A stretch of 64,000 bases of DNA from Bradyrhizobium iriomotense (GTDB lineage: Bacteria > Pseudomonadota > Alphaproteobacteria > Rhizobiales > Xanthobacteraceae): positions 62,001 through 126,000 of the forward strand of contig NZ_BSOW01000003.1 in NCBI RefSeq assembly GCF_030160715.1, written 5' to 3'. A program made the translations under genes and the position numbers. Each line of letters begins with the position of its first letter. Position 1 is the stretch's first letter. The notes below the pieces were generated by a model. That model ran no database searches, was not told the DNA's origin, and worked only from the letters and a program-made list of their open reading frames with translations. This document shows positions 1 to 7,735 of this stretch, one piece after another.

Positions 1-388
1 GCCGGCCGCCGGCATCGATGCTCTCAAGCGTCGAGTTCTCGTATTGGCCGCCATGCTTGTAGAAATACCAGTAGGGGATGCCGTTCACCGCGGTGACGAT
101 GCGGGTGCGCGGCCCCAGCAGCGGCTGCATCTTCTCGATCACGCCGGTGATCGAATGCGCCTTCAGCGTGACGATCACGTAGTCCTGCACGCCGAGCTCC
201 GCCGCGTTGTCGGTGCAGCGCGGATGCACCACGTGCTCCTCGCCGTCCATGAGCAGCCTCAGGCCGCGCTCGCGCATGGCGGCGAGGTGAGGGCCGCGCG
301 CAACGAGGCTGACGTCGGCGCCGGCGCGCTTGAGCTGCACTCCAAGATATCCGCCGATCGCGCCGGCGCCGTAGATGCAGATCTTCAT
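1..388 (-). CDS. Ketopantoate reductase (PanE/ApbA) family protein, 3' end outside window
   Basis: The first 129 or so residues are present. They open with a Rossmann dinucleotide-binding motif (MKICIYGAGAIGGYLG, residues 1-16), typical of NADPH-dependent 2-dehydropantoate 2-reductases, and continue to a VNGIPYWYF stretch (about residues 99-107), where the family has its catalytic Asn-Gly. The aromatic NGIPYWYF form differs from the NGxGN of classical PanE. The gene lies 98 bp downstream of the CBS-domain gene on the same strand, in an oxalate-related neighbourhood. In Methylobacterium extorquens a PanE-family protein (PanE2) is known as an oxalyl-CoA reductase, so that role is a reasonable inference here; a plain pantothenate role is the alternative. 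No TGGYAT-N5-ATGCCA operator lies directly upstream. The C-terminal domain cannot be judged. Confidence 0.85.
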   Translation of the reverse strand, partial: MKICIYGAGAIGGYLGVQLKRAGADVSLVARGPHLAAMRERGLRLLMDGEEHVVHPRCTDNAAELGVQDYVIVTLKAHSITGVIEKMQPLLGPRTRIVTAVNGIPYWYFYKHGGQYENSTLESIDAGGR

Positions 389-434
389 GAAATCCTCGCT
401 GGGATAATCCGATTTTGGGCACACGAACCCCTGG

Positions 435-457
435 CCGGCTCGGGCGATCCGAGCCGG
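435..457. other. Stem-loop between CBS gene and panE-like gene
   Basis: A perfect 9-bp inverted repeat (CCGGCTCGG, 5-base loop, CCGAGCCGG) lies in the 98-bp gap between the two minus-strand genes. No T-run follows on the minus strand, so it is not a convincing intrinsic terminator. It may be a processing or partial-termination element. Confidence 0.4.
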
Positions 458-486
458 ATACGGACGTCGCAGGGGTGGTCTAAGGC

Positions 487-912
487 TTAGGCCGCGTGCG
501 GCGTGCTCACGGTGGCTTCATCGAAGGCGGCGGCGAGATCGCGCATGCTGACGACGCCGAGAAGGCTGTAGTCGTCGATGACAGGCAGATGCCGGATGTG
601 ATGCCGGTTCATCAGGTGCCGGACATGCTCGAGGGTATCGCTCGAGGTGCAGGAGACGAGCTGCTGCACCGAGATGAGCTGTGAGACCTTCACATTGATG
701 CCGTCCGCGCCGTGCTCGGCGACGGCGCGGACCACGTCGCGCTCGGTGAACATGCCGACCGCGGTGTTGCCCTCGGAGCGAACGACGTCCTTGACCACCA
801 GCGCGCTGATGTTGTTGGCGCGCATCAGCTTCGCGGCAATACCCACCGTTTCGTTCATACGCACGGTCACGACGCGCGACGTCTTCTTGCGCAGAATGTC
901 TCCGACCAGCAT
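487..912 (-). CDS. Two-CBS-domain protein, probable GntR/oxalate regulon member
   Basis: This is a 141-residue stand-alone pair of CBS domains. The first covers about residues 5-70 (containing NNISALVVKD and VGMFTERDVVRAV) and the second about 76-135 (HHIRHLPVIDD, LLGVVSMRDL). CBS pairs bind adenosyl nucleotides and often sense energy state; no catalytic domain is attached. The start at 912 is chosen because GGGAGG sits 5 bases upstream; a longer frame to 1041 has no such site and would run over the promoter. A copy of the TGGYAT-N5-ATGCCA repeat is 36 bp upstream at 948-964, the same motif found at the oxlT-like genes and at gntR. The link to oxalate is inferred from that motif and from position. 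Confidence 0.88.
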   Translation of the reverse strand: MLVGDILRKKTSRVVTVRMNETVGIAAKLMRANNISALVVKDVVRSEGNTAVGMFTERDVVRAVAEHGADGINVKVSQLISVQQLVSCTSSDTLEHVRHLMNRHHIRHLPVIDDYSLLGVVSMRDLAAAFDEATVSTPHAA

Positions 913-947
913 TGCAACCTCCCTGGGTGAACAATCTGAGGATAGTC

Positions 948-964
948 TGGTATACATTATGCCA
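948..964. promoter_or_regulatory. Candidate GntR operator, copy 1 (CBS gene)
   Basis: TGGTATACATTATGCCA matches the consensus TGGYAT-N5-ATGCCA. On the minus strand it is preceded by CTTGACG, a plausible -35 element, so the repeat would lie between or over -35 and -10. This position suits repression. Confidence 0.7.
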
Positions 965-1039
965 ATCGTCAAGCGTTCGATTTGGCTCATCCGAAAAATC
1001 TTGCGGCAGCAATGCTGACGTTTGTCATCAGGCAAAAAC

Positions 1040-1065
1040 AAAGGGGCGCAGTGCTGCGCCCCTTT
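1040..1065 (-). terminator. Intrinsic terminator of first oxlT-like gene
   Basis: A GC-rich hairpin (AAAGGGGCGCA / TGCGCCCCTTT) lies 26 bp after the stop codon at 1092 and is followed on the minus strand by TTTGTTTTT. It separates the transporter from the CBS gene, which has its own promoter. Confidence 0.8.
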
Positions 1066-1091
1066 GATATATGCGGCGCGTTGTGCGCGCG

Positions 1092-2408
1092 CTATGCCGT
1101 CTTTGCGTTCCCGGTCGCTGCCTCGGTCGTCGCGGTTTCCTTGCCGAGGATGAAGGAGCGCCGCAGCGGCTTGATCACGAACACCGCCATCAGCGCCGCC
1201 ATCGCGTTCAGCGCGACTGCAACGACGAACACCGCCTTCCAGCCATAGGTCGCCGAGATCACGCTTGCGAGCGGCACCAGCAGCGAGGCGGTGCCCTTCG
1301 CGGTGTAGAGCATGCCGTTGTTGGTGGTCGCGAACTTCGAGCCGAAGGTGTCGCCGCAGGTCGCGGGGAACAGCGAGTAGATCTCACCGAACACGCCGAA
1401 ATACACCGCCGTCGCGAGCACGAACACGATAGGCACGTGGCCGTAGGCCGACAGCGTCAGCAGCATCAAGGCGGCGGTGCCGAAGGCGATGAACATGGTG
1501 TGCTCGCGGCCGATATTGTCGGAGACCCAGCCGAAGAACGGACGGCCGAAACCGTCGAAGATGCGGTCGAGCGAGATCGCGAAGGTCAGCGCCGCCATCT
1601 GGAAGCCGGCAAGCGTGACCGGCGTGTTGGCAATTCCGAAGTCGTGCGCGATCGGCGCGATCTGGGCCGCAGTCATCAGGCCGCCGGAGGCAACCATCAC
1701 GAAGACCACGTACATCACCCAGAAAATAGGGCTGCGCAACACCTGCGGCGGAGTGAAATCGACCTTGGTCTGCGGCAGGTTGAGCTTCTTCTTTTTCGGC
1801 GGCACGAAGATCGACGGCGGCTGGATGAAGAAGGCGAGCGCGAAGACGATCAGGCCCTGGCCGATGCCGAAGGTGAGGAACGCACTCTGATACCCGGACG
1901 ATGCGATCATGCTGGCGATCGGCACCACGGTGATCGCAGCGCCCGCACCGAAGCCTGCGGCCGTCGCGCCGGCGGCAAGGCCGCGACGGTCGGGGAACCA
2001 TTTCAGCGCGTTGCCGACGCAGGTTCCGTACACCGCGCCAGCGCCCATGCCGCCAACGACCGCGGCGGCGTAGAGGAAGGTGAGCGAGTCAGCGTAGGAA
2101 TTGAGCACCCAGGACAGCGCGATCATCACGCCGCCGAACATGATCACGACGCGCGGGCCGTATTTGTCGACGAACCAGGCCTCGATCGGCACCAGCCAGG
2201 TTTCGGTCACGACGAAGATCGTGAAGGCGAGCTGGATCGCGGCGCGACCCCAGTGATACTTGGCGTCGATCGGATCGACGAACAGTGTCCAGCCATATTG
2301 CAGGTTGGCGATCATCGCCATGCAGACGATGCCCATCACGAGCTGGAGCCAACGGAAACCACTTCGAAGGGGCGCGGCCGTGACGGCGCCGTCCGTGCTG
2401 GAAATCAT
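1092..2408 (-). CDS. OxlT-like MFS transporter (oxalate/formate antiporter family), copy 1
   Basis: This 438-residue integral inner-membrane protein has about 12 hydrophobic segments. Family signs are the N-terminal MANLQYGWTLF-like segment, WFVDKYGPRVV in the loop after TM2, GTCVGNALKWFPDRRGLAAG, and FGWVSDNIGRE at the central loop. These are characteristic of the oxalate:formate antiporter (OFA) family, which exchanges dicarboxylates for monocarboxylates. The start at 2408 follows GGGAGG with a 6-base spacer; the upstream extension to 2534 would cover the operator region. An operator copy lies at 2510-2526 and a terminator at 1040-1065, so the gene is probably monocistronic. It is a close paralogue of the next gene. 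Substrate (oxalate) is inferred from family and from frc/oxc sharing the operator. Confidence 0.9.
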   Translation of the reverse strand: MISSTDGAVTAAPLRSGFRWLQLVMGIVCMAMIANLQYGWTLFVDPIDAKYHWGRAAIQLAFTIFVVTETWLVPIEAWFVDKYGPRVVIMFGGVMIALSWVLNSYADSLTFLYAAAVVGGMGAGAVYGTCVGNALKWFPDRRGLAAGATAAGFGAGAAITVVPIASMIASSGYQSAFLTFGIGQGLIVFALAFFIQPPSIFVPPKKKKLNLPQTKVDFTPPQVLRSPIFWVMYVVFVMVASGGLMTAAQIAPIAHDFGIANTPVTLAGFQMAALTFAISLDRIFDGFGRPFFGWVSDNIGREHTMFIAFGTAALMLLTLSAYGHVPIVFVLATAVYFGVFGEIYSLFPATCGDTFGSKFATTNNGMLYTAKGTASLLVPLASVISATYGWKAVFVVAVALNAMAALMAVFVIKPLRRSFILGKETATTEAATGNAKTA

Positions 2409-2509
2409 CAACAACCTCCCAACGCGCCTGCTTGTTGTTTCCCGGCGTCTGCAAGACGACGGAGTGTCGCAAATCTTGTGGCGTATCGTCGCAAGCGCGG
2501 CACGCAAGT

Positions 2510-2526
2510 TGGTATACCATATCCCA
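2510..2526. promoter_or_regulatory. Candidate GntR operator, copy 2 (first oxlT-like gene)
   Basis: TGGTATACCATATCCCA fits TGGYAT-N5-ATGCCA with one mismatch in the right arm. It also contains the inner palindrome TGGTATACCA, a form known for FCD-type GntR regulators such as UxuR. It lies 102 bp upstream of the start at 2408. Confidence 0.68.
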
Positions 2527-2604
2527 GAATGCAAGCCCTATCTTGTGGTGCGTCGCAGCAAAATGCACTGGCTCCTTCGGATTATATGAAAACGGAACTA
2601 TTCT

Positions 2605-2641
2605 CCAAAAACGAAAACGCCCGGCCCGAAAGGGCCGGGCG
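2605..2641 (-). terminator. Intrinsic terminator of second oxlT-like gene
   Basis: A 10-bp perfect stem (CGCCCGGCCC / GGGCCGGGCG) with a GAAA-type loop at 2618-2641 is followed on the minus strand by GTTTTCGTTTTTGG. It lies 27 bp past the stop codon at 2669. Confidence 0.85.
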
Positions 2642-2668
2642 CATCGCGCAAATTGAAGAGCTGAGGGC

Positions 2669-3955
2669 TTAGGCGGCCGCCTGCGCGACCACCGTCTTGC
2701 GCCAGGGTTTCAGCACCAGGATCGCAAGCAGCGAGGCCAGGATGTTGGCGCCGGCCGCGATGATGAACACGTTGTCCCAATGGCCCGAGGTCTGCTGCAC
2801 ATAGTTGGCCAGGGGAACCAGGAGCGCGGCTGTGCCCTTCGCAGTGTAGAGCAGGCCCGCATTGGTGGTCGCGAACATCGCGCCGAACGTGTCGGTGCAG
2901 GTCGAGGGGAACAACGAGTAGATCTCACCCCAGGCGAAGAACACGAAGCCTGACAGCAGCACGAACCAGACGGGATCTTGGCCCCAAAGGTAGAGCATCC
3001 AGATGCCGATGCCTTCCATGCCGAAGGCGATGAACATCGTGTTCTCGCGGCCGATCATGTCGGAGATCCAGCCGAAGAACGGACGCGTCAGGCCGTTGAG
3101 CACGCGGTCGATCGTGGCTGCGAACGTCACCGCCGTCATAGTCATGCCGATCAGCGTGACTGGGACCGCGTCGACCTTCCAGTCGACCGCGATCGGTTTG
3201 AGGTTCGCCGTCACCATCAAGCCGCCGGCACCGACGATTACGAACATGAAGTACATCAGCCAGAAGATCGGCTGACGCAGAACTTCGGTCGGCTGGAAGT
3301 TACGCCGGCTCTGCACCAGCGCCGCGTTCGCCACCACGGCCGGTACCTGGCCCGGCTTCGGCGCGAGCAGGAAGAAGGCGAGGATGCAGATGATGATGCC
3401 CTGGCCAAGACCGAAATAGAGGAATGTGGCCTGGAAGCCCGAGTCCTTGATCATTGCCTGGATCGGCGCGACCGTGAGCGCGGAGCCCGCGCCGAAGCCC
3501 GCTGCCGTGATGCCGGCGGCAAGACCGCGTTTGTCGGGAAACCATTTCAGCGCATTGCCGACACAGGTGCCGTAGACGCCGCCGGCGCCGATACCCGCGA
3601 TGATCATGCCGAGATAGTAGCCGTTGAGCGTAGTCGCCTTGGCGTTGATCGCCCAGCCGATCGCGCAGAGCACGCCGCCGACGAGCACGACGATGCGCGG
3701 GCCGTATTTGTCGACGAACCAGCCCTCGACCGGCACGAGCCAGGTCTCGAACAGCACGAACAACGTGAAGGCCCACTGGATCGAGGCGCGATCCCAGCCG
3801 AAAGTTTTCTGGATGTCGGGGACGAAGAACGTCCAGCCGTATTGGTAGTTCGCGATCATCACCATCGCGGCGACGCCGATCGCGAGTTGAGCCCAGCGAT
3901 AGGTGTCGCTGACGCGGCCCGCTGTGGGCGCCGCTGCTTGCACCATGTCCGTCAT
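2669..3955 (-). CDS. OxlT-like MFS transporter (oxalate/formate antiporter family), copy 2
   Basis: This 428-residue protein is a second member of the oxalate:formate antiporter family. It carries the same signatures as its neighbour: WFVDKYGPRIVVLVGG, GTCVGNALKWFPDKRGLAAGITAAGFGAG (split here by position), FGWISDMIGREN and EIYSLFPSTCTDTFG. About 12 membrane segments are visible. The start at 3955 is supported by TGGAGGA 4 bases upstream. An operator copy lies 50 bp upstream at 4005-4021 and a strong terminator follows, so it is a separate transcription unit from copy 1. Two tandem carriers may differ in substrate (oxalate, formate, glyoxylate, malonate) or in direction; the sequence does not decide. 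Confidence 0.9.
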   Translation of the reverse strand: MTDMVQAAAPTAGRVSDTYRWAQLAIGVAAMVMIANYQYGWTFFVPDIQKTFGWDRASIQWAFTLFVLFETWLVPVEGWFVDKYGPRIVVLVGGVLCAIGWAINAKATTLNGYYLGMIIAGIGAGGVYGTCVGNALKWFPDKRGLAAGITAAGFGAGSALTVAPIQAMIKDSGFQATFLYFGLGQGIIICILAFFLLAPKPGQVPAVVANAALVQSRRNFQPTEVLRQPIFWLMYFMFVIVGAGGLMVTANLKPIAVDWKVDAVPVTLIGMTMTAVTFAATIDRVLNGLTRPFFGWISDMIGRENTMFIAFGMEGIGIWMLYLWGQDPVWFVLLSGFVFFAWGEIYSLFPSTCTDTFGAMFATTNAGLLYTAKGTAALLVPLANYVQQTSGHWDNVFIIAAGANILASLLAILVLKPWRKTVVAQAAA

Positions 3956-4004
3956 GAATCCTCCAGAGGCGCTTCTCTTTCTTGCGAGCGCTGTGAAGGC
4001 ATTC

Positions 4005-4021
4005 TTGTATTCATTATGCCA
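4005..4021. promoter_or_regulatory. Candidate GntR operator, copy 3 (second oxlT-like gene)
   Basis: TTGTATTCATTATGCCA has a perfect right arm (ATGCCA) and one mismatch in the left arm of TGGYAT-N5-ATGCCA. It is followed by AGCTTCAAGCG, which parallels ATCGTCAAGCG after copy 1, so motif and flanking -35-like element are conserved together. Confidence 0.65.
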
Positions 4022-4107
4022 AGCTTCAAGCGCCGGCGGCTCGCCGTGCGCTTATGCCGCAACCACCTTGAATCGAGGTCGCGTAACGAGCCGTGCGTGC
4101 AAATAAA

Positions 4108-4132
4108 AATGGCCCCGCGAAGAGGGGCCATT
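4108..4132 (-). terminator. Intrinsic terminator of the 45-aa gene
   Basis: An inverted repeat (AATGGCCCC ... GGGGCCATT) is followed on the minus strand by TTTTATTTGC. It lies about 60 bp after the stop of the small gene at 4194. Confidence 0.7.
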
Positions 4133-4193
4133 CATCGAAAGTCGCAATTCAGGAGATTCACATCGGGCGCGACAATTCGACGCGCTCAAGGCC

Positions 4194-4331
4194 TCAGAGG
4201 CCGAAACGCGGCTGATCGCCGTTACGGATGGAGATCTCGGCGCTCGCCATTAACAGGCGGTCGATCGCGGCCACGAGGCGGCTGATCAGCGAGCTGGAGG
4301 GCTGGAGCGCGACGGCGGCGGACTTGGACAT
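4194..4331 (-). CDS. Small 45-residue protein of unknown function with its own operator and terminator
   Basis: The frame encodes 45 residues beginning MSKSAAVALQPSSS and ending NGDQPRFGL. The middle (about residues 15-34, LISRLVAAIDRLLMASAEIS) could form an amphipathic or weakly hydrophobic helix; there is no clear signal peptide or metal motif. The case for a real gene is contextual: a copy of the TGGYAT-N5-ATGCCA operator 59 bp upstream, a moderate AAAGGGAA site before the start, and an intrinsic terminator after it. I do not recognise the family. It could be a small regulator or partner of the OxlT carriers, but this is inference only. Confidence 0.6.
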   Translation of the reverse strand: MSKSAAVALQPSSSLISRLVAAIDRLLMASAEISIRNGDQPRFGL

Positions 4332-4389
4332 CGGAAGTTCCCTTTCTCGAGACGGTCAGTATCACTGTCTCATCTTCGAGGGACAATCT

Positions 4390-4406
4390 ACGTATACCAG
4401 ATGCCA
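4390..4406. promoter_or_regulatory. Candidate GntR operator, copy 4 (45-aa gene)
   Basis: ACGTATACCAGATGCCA has a perfect right arm and the GTATACCA core; the first two bases of the left arm differ from TGGYAT. It lies 59 bp upstream of the start at 4331, the same distance as for gntR. A weaker look-alike sits at 4438-4454. The rest of 4407-4724 shows no gene I can support. Confidence 0.6.
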
Positions 4407-4724
4407 GCAGCAATCGATTTGTTTGCATAGCAGCATTTGGCATCCTGCATTGCAGCATAATCATCTCTTAAAGCGGCCGTTTCAGGCATAAAGCTGCGAG
4501 ATGGCAGTCGAATCCGGCCGGTTTTCACCGATGGGGCCGGCTGTGCCCTTCAATTCGACCGGGGCCTGGATTCAAACTAAGCGACGCAGCCGGCAGCGGG
4601 GCAGGCGGCGTTGACGCCGCCGGTGGCAGCCAAGTCACACTCCATCACGTCCGCGCGCAAATGCATCTCGGCGTGAGACGGATGGTTCCTCCGGTCGCTA
4701 CGGCCAACAGTGCGGGCCGGCGCG

Positions 4725-5417
4725 TCAATATTTCGGCCGGTGCGAGGTCGCCCATTCCCGTGCGTGCTGGATCGGTTCGCGTGGCGGCAGGCTCGCACGC
4801 AGCTTGCGGGTCGTCGGCAGCTCTTCCATCCGCGCGCGCCAACCGCAGAAGGCCGGAAATTTCCGGTACATGGTCTGGCCTTCGTCGGTCAGGCCGAAGG
4901 CAAAGGTGCTCGGCAGCATATAGAAGTCAGCAAGCGTGAGCGCATCGCCGAGCAGATAGGGTTCTCCATGCGACAGGGCACGCTCCGTCACAGCGAGGGC
5001 GAGTTCTACCTTGGGCAGTGCGTGCGCCACGACCTTTTCATCGGAGGCGATGCCGAGCTCTGGAAAGACCAGCCGCTCATGGGTCACGTGATGGATCATG
5101 TAAGGGTAGACGTAAGAATTGACGGTGCTGATCCATTGGTTCATGCGCGCACGCGTGCGCGGGTGTTGCGGGGTCAGCCGTGCTCCCTCGAACATTTCAT
5201 CAATGTAGCTGACGATGGCGCTCGTCTCATAGATGATGAAGTCATCATGCCTGAAGATCGGCACGCGGTTGAACGGATGCAATGCAAGATGTTCGGCCTT
5301 GCCCATCACGGGCTCGAGGTCCTGGAAGGTGTAGGGAACGTCCTTGTGGGTAAGAACGAGCCGCACAATGTTGACGAAAGTGCTGCGCGGAAATCCGTAA
5401 ACAACGGTCTCGGACAT
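4725..5417 (-). CDS. Glutathione S-transferase family protein
   Basis: This 230-residue protein has a thioredoxin-fold N-terminal domain (about 1-80) with the GST G-site pattern: GFPRSTFVNIVRLVLTHK at the start, then NRVPIFRHDDFIIYETSAIVSYID, containing the cis-Pro and the Glu-Ser/Thr pair that binds the gamma-glutamyl part of glutathione. The C-terminal all-alpha domain (about 90-210) contains LGDALTLADFYMLPS, the N-capping box of GST helix 6. It is a cytosolic detoxification-type enzyme with unknown substrate. The start at 5417 has CTGGAGGACGACCAG just upstream. It follows the DUF1127 gene on the same strand, and both face a LysR regulator that may control them. Confidence 0.9.
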   Translation of the reverse strand: MSETVVYGFPRSTFVNIVRLVLTHKDVPYTFQDLEPVMGKAEHLALHPFNRVPIFRHDDFIIYETSAIVSYIDEMFEGARLTPQHPRTRARMNQWISTVNSYVYPYMIHHVTHERLVFPELGIASDEKVVAHALPKVELALAVTERALSHGEPYLLGDALTLADFYMLPSTFAFGLTDEGQTMYRKFPAFCGWRARMEELPTTRKLRASLPPREPIQHAREWATSHRPKY

Positions 5418-5459
5418 CTGGTCGTCCTCCAGTTGATCGATGGAGTTGGCTTGAGCGGA

Positions 5460-5696
5460 TCATCGCCAGAACGGCATGTCGGCCTGCTCCAGGGCCTCTT
5501 CTCGCGTGAGCCCGAGATCCGCGAGCAGGTGGACGTCGTCGGCAATGGCGCGTAGATCGGCGCGCTGGTGCGTCCGTTCGCTGCACGCAAGCCATTTGTC
5601 GAGCAGCGTTAGCCATGAATTGCGTTGATGACCCGCATCGCTCGCGCTGCGCCGAACATGTCGCGGAAAATAGGTGTTGGCAAAAAGCATTGACAT
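5460..5696 (-). CDS. DUF1127-type small protein
   Basis: Seventy-eight residues. The C-terminal half (LLDKWLACSERTHQRADLRAIADDVHLLADLGLTR, split here only for description) and the ending ALEQADMPFWR match the DUF1127/YjiS-like pattern: a Trp-containing helix, a central L-x-D motif, then an 'LGLTREEA' turn and a terminal PFWR. Such Arg-rich small proteins are common in alphaproteobacteria and some bind RNA. The start at 5696 follows GGAG with a 7-base spacer. It lies 42 bp upstream of the GST gene and is divergent from the LysR gene at 5823, so the 126-bp gap probably holds both promoters. Confidence 0.72.
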   Translation of the reverse strand: MSMLFANTYFPRHVRRSASDAGHQRNSWLTLLDKWLACSERTHQRADLRAIADDVHLLADLGLTREEALEQADMPFWR

Positions 5697-5822
5697 CGGG
5701 CGGCTCCAAATTCCATGATTTCGCGTTGCCGCCGCCTGCATAAGGCCGGCGAGGCGCCGTCTGCAAAGCATCGTTTCTCGGGCGTGCCCCAATTTTTCTC
5801 ATGAACTTCGGAAGCCTCCGCA

Positions 5823-6833
5823 ATGCGCCAGCACTTGCCGTCGCTCAACGCACTCAAGGCTTTTGAAGCTGCGGCCAGGCACGAAAGCTTTACGCGCGCG
5901 GCAGAGGAGCTGTGCGTCACGCAGGGCGCCGTCAGCCATCAGGTCAAGGCGTTGGAAGCGGAACTCTCGGTGAAATTGTTCAATCGTGAGCGCCAACGCC
6001 TGATCATTACCGAGGCGGGGCGCGATTATCTTGCGGTCGTGCGCGACGCGCTCGATCGCATTGCCGCAGGGACCGAGCGGCTGCTGCAGCGGCAAAGCAC
6101 CGGCGTCCTGACGGTCAGTACCTCGCCCGACTTTGCCGCGAAATGGCTCGTGCATCGGCTCGGCCATTTTGCCGAGGCACATTCCGAAATTGATCTGCGC
6201 GTATCCGCGGCGCTGCATCACGTCGATTTTGCGCGGGAGGATGTCGACCTTGCCGTGCGCCACGGCGATGGCAATTGGCCGGGTCTGGATGCCGTCAGGC
6301 TGTCAGCAGAGCGGCTCTTTGCCGTATGCAGTCCGAAGCTTCTGCTTGGCCGCCGTCGTATCGATAGCATTGCTGATATCCTGAAATTTCCCTTGATCCA
6401 TCTCGACAGCCGATCCGACTGGGCCAACTGGTTGCGTGGCGTCGGCATCGACGACACAGCGGTCACCCATGGCCCGGTGCTCAATCGCGCAAGCATGGTG
6501 ATTGATGCCGCGATCAACGGGCAGGGGATCGCGCTGGCGCGCACGACACTCGCGGCATGGGATCTGATCAACGGCCGACTGGTGCTGCCATTCCCGGAAT
6601 CGCTGCCTGTGTCGAAGACCTATTGGATTGTTTGTCCGAAGGTGACAGCGGCTCTGCCGAAGATCGCGACATTCCGCGATTGGCTTTTGGCAGAAGCTGC
6701 GACGGACCAGCAGCAGCTCAAGAAGCTGACGGCCCAGCCTGACGATCGGAACCCCGTACGCGCCAATCGCTCGGACGGACCGAGGCGTCGTCGGGGCAGG
6801 CCGGAATCTCTCGGCGATCACCGACGAAAATAA
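5823..6833 (+). CDS. LysR-family transcriptional regulator, GcvA-like
   Basis: This 336-residue DNA-binding regulator has a winged helix-turn-helix at residues 1-65 (LPSLNALKAFEAAARHESFT, then AAEELCVTQGAVSHQVKALE), very close to the GcvA/AmpR branch of LysR. The effector-binding domain spans about 95-300 (VSTSPDFAAKWLVHRLG, DVDLAVRHGDGNWPGL). The last 35 residues are Arg-rich and extend beyond the usual LysR length of about 300, possibly a natural tail or late stop. It is divergent from the DUF1127-GST pair, which is the likely target under the usual LysR arrangement. Confidence 0.9.
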   Translation: MRQHLPSLNALKAFEAAARHESFTRAAEELCVTQGAVSHQVKALEAELSVKLFNRERQRLIITEAGRDYLAVVRDALDRIAAGTERLLQRQSTGVLTVSTSPDFAAKWLVHRLGHFAEAHSEIDLRVSAALHHVDFAREDVDLAVRHGDGNWPGLDAVRLSAERLFAVCSPKLLLGRRRIDSIADILKFPLIHLDSRSDWANWLRGVGIDDTAVTHGPVLNRASMVIDAAINGQGIALARTTLAAWDLINGRLVLPFPESLPVSKTYWIVCPKVTAALPKIATFRDWLLAEAATDQQQLKKLTAQPDDRNPVRANRSDGPRRRRGRPESLGDHRRK

Positions 6834-7450
6834 GCGGAAGTCAATCTCGCGAATAGGAGCCTATGCGCTTGGTTTGCATGAGATAGGAACCCCGGTCAGT
6901 GAAGGCATACGCTTGGAAATGCGAGTCAGCGCGCCGCGATGGAACCCGGACACGCGGCAAAGCAATCATGAGAGACGATTGCGCAGACGTGATAGATCGG
7001 CCCGACATCAAGTCACGTGCCCTGCGATCGCCTAAGTCAGGGAATCGGAGCCAAGCTGCGGTCCCCGTTGACAAAGCGGGCTCCCCCGATTTACTTGCAG
7101 TCATGGGGAAGCGATCTCCCCATGAGGCGACATGCCCAAGAATCGCGTCCGGTTTTTCGCCAAGGACGCATCATGTCTGCCGCCACCTCCCGTCCTTTTT
7201 ACCAGGATCCGACGCGCGCCTCGAGCAGGACTGAGCGCGCATGGTTTCGCGGCGCGCTGCCGACGGGCCCTCATCCCGATGGCCGCGCTCGCGAGCCCGA
7301 ACGCCCTTGCGCAGGCCAATTTACCTACCCAAGCCGATCAACCGACAGGGGCCAAGGGAGCCACACCCGATACCGGCGCCTCTCGGCTAGGAACGTAGCG
7401 ACACCGAACGCATCTTCACCCTGGGGCAGGGCGCAACCAGGAGAACGATC
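6834..7450. other. Gene-poor interval, possible decayed exported-protein fragment
   Basis: No frame here has a convincing start, ribosome site and family resemblance. An open frame at 7132-7398 contains a hydrophobic stretch ending in an Ala-rich cleavage-like site (ALASPNALAQANL) with a Pro/Thr/Gly-rich tail, which looks like the remains of a small exported protein, but the upstream part of the frame is implausible. I see nothing else. Confidence 0.35.
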
Positions 7451-7684
7451 ATGCGGAAACACGTCATCTCTTGCGCAGTTCTGCTGCTGGCGGTCGCAGG
7501 CGGACTTTCGCCTGCGCTTGGCCTTACGCGCGAAGAGCTCATCGCCAAGATCCAGGCCGCCGGCTACGCGCAAGTCAGCGACATCAAGTCGACCGCCGAA
7601 GGCACGACTGCCAAGGCGATGAAGGACGGTAAGGAAGTGCGGCTCGTCATCGACAGCAGCGGCCAGATCAAACAGCAAAAATGA
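7451..7684 (+). CDS. Small exported PepSY-like protein
   Basis: Seventy-seven residues with a Sec signal peptide (MRKHVISCAVLLLAVAGGLSPALG, about residues 1-22 by appearance, here read as two parts) and a mature part LTREELIAKIQAAGYAQVSD, then KAMKDGKEVRLVIDSSGQI, which matches the PepSY-like (PF13670-type) fold: one helix followed by strands, ending in a 'DG.V..V.ID..G.I' pattern. Members are periplasmic, often linked to peptidase regulation or metal and redox systems. The start follows AGGAGA with a 6-base spacer. It is the first gene of a plus-strand run with DUF1259 and superoxide dismutase. Confidence 0.82.
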   Translation: MRKHVISCAVLLLAVAGGLSPALGLTREELIAKIQAAGYAQVSDIKSTAEGTTAKAMKDGKEVRLVIDSSGQIKQQK

Positions 7685-7735
7685 AATCGAGGACAGGTCT
7701 CCAGCACTCCCGACTCAAATTCAAGGAACAGAACA

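Noticed and set aside
1071..2672. Long plus-strand open frame of 533 codons opposite the first oxlT-like gene
   Set aside because: Arg/His/Glu-rich shadow of a GC-rich gene; no family resemblance or ribosome site.
4438..4454. TGGCATCCTGCATTGCA as a seventh operator copy
   Set aside because: Left arm is perfect but the right arm has ATTGCA for ATGCCA; too weak to count beside the better copy at 4390.
4577..4645. Minus-strand peptide MECDLAATGGVNAACPAAGCVA as a modified-peptide precursor
   Set aside because: Short Cys-containing tail is suggestive, but no ribosome site is convincing and no maturase gene is nearby.
7132..7398. 88-residue frame with an exported-protein-like C-terminus
   Set aside because: Only the last half looks protein-like; start region lacks a site and the signal-like part is internal.
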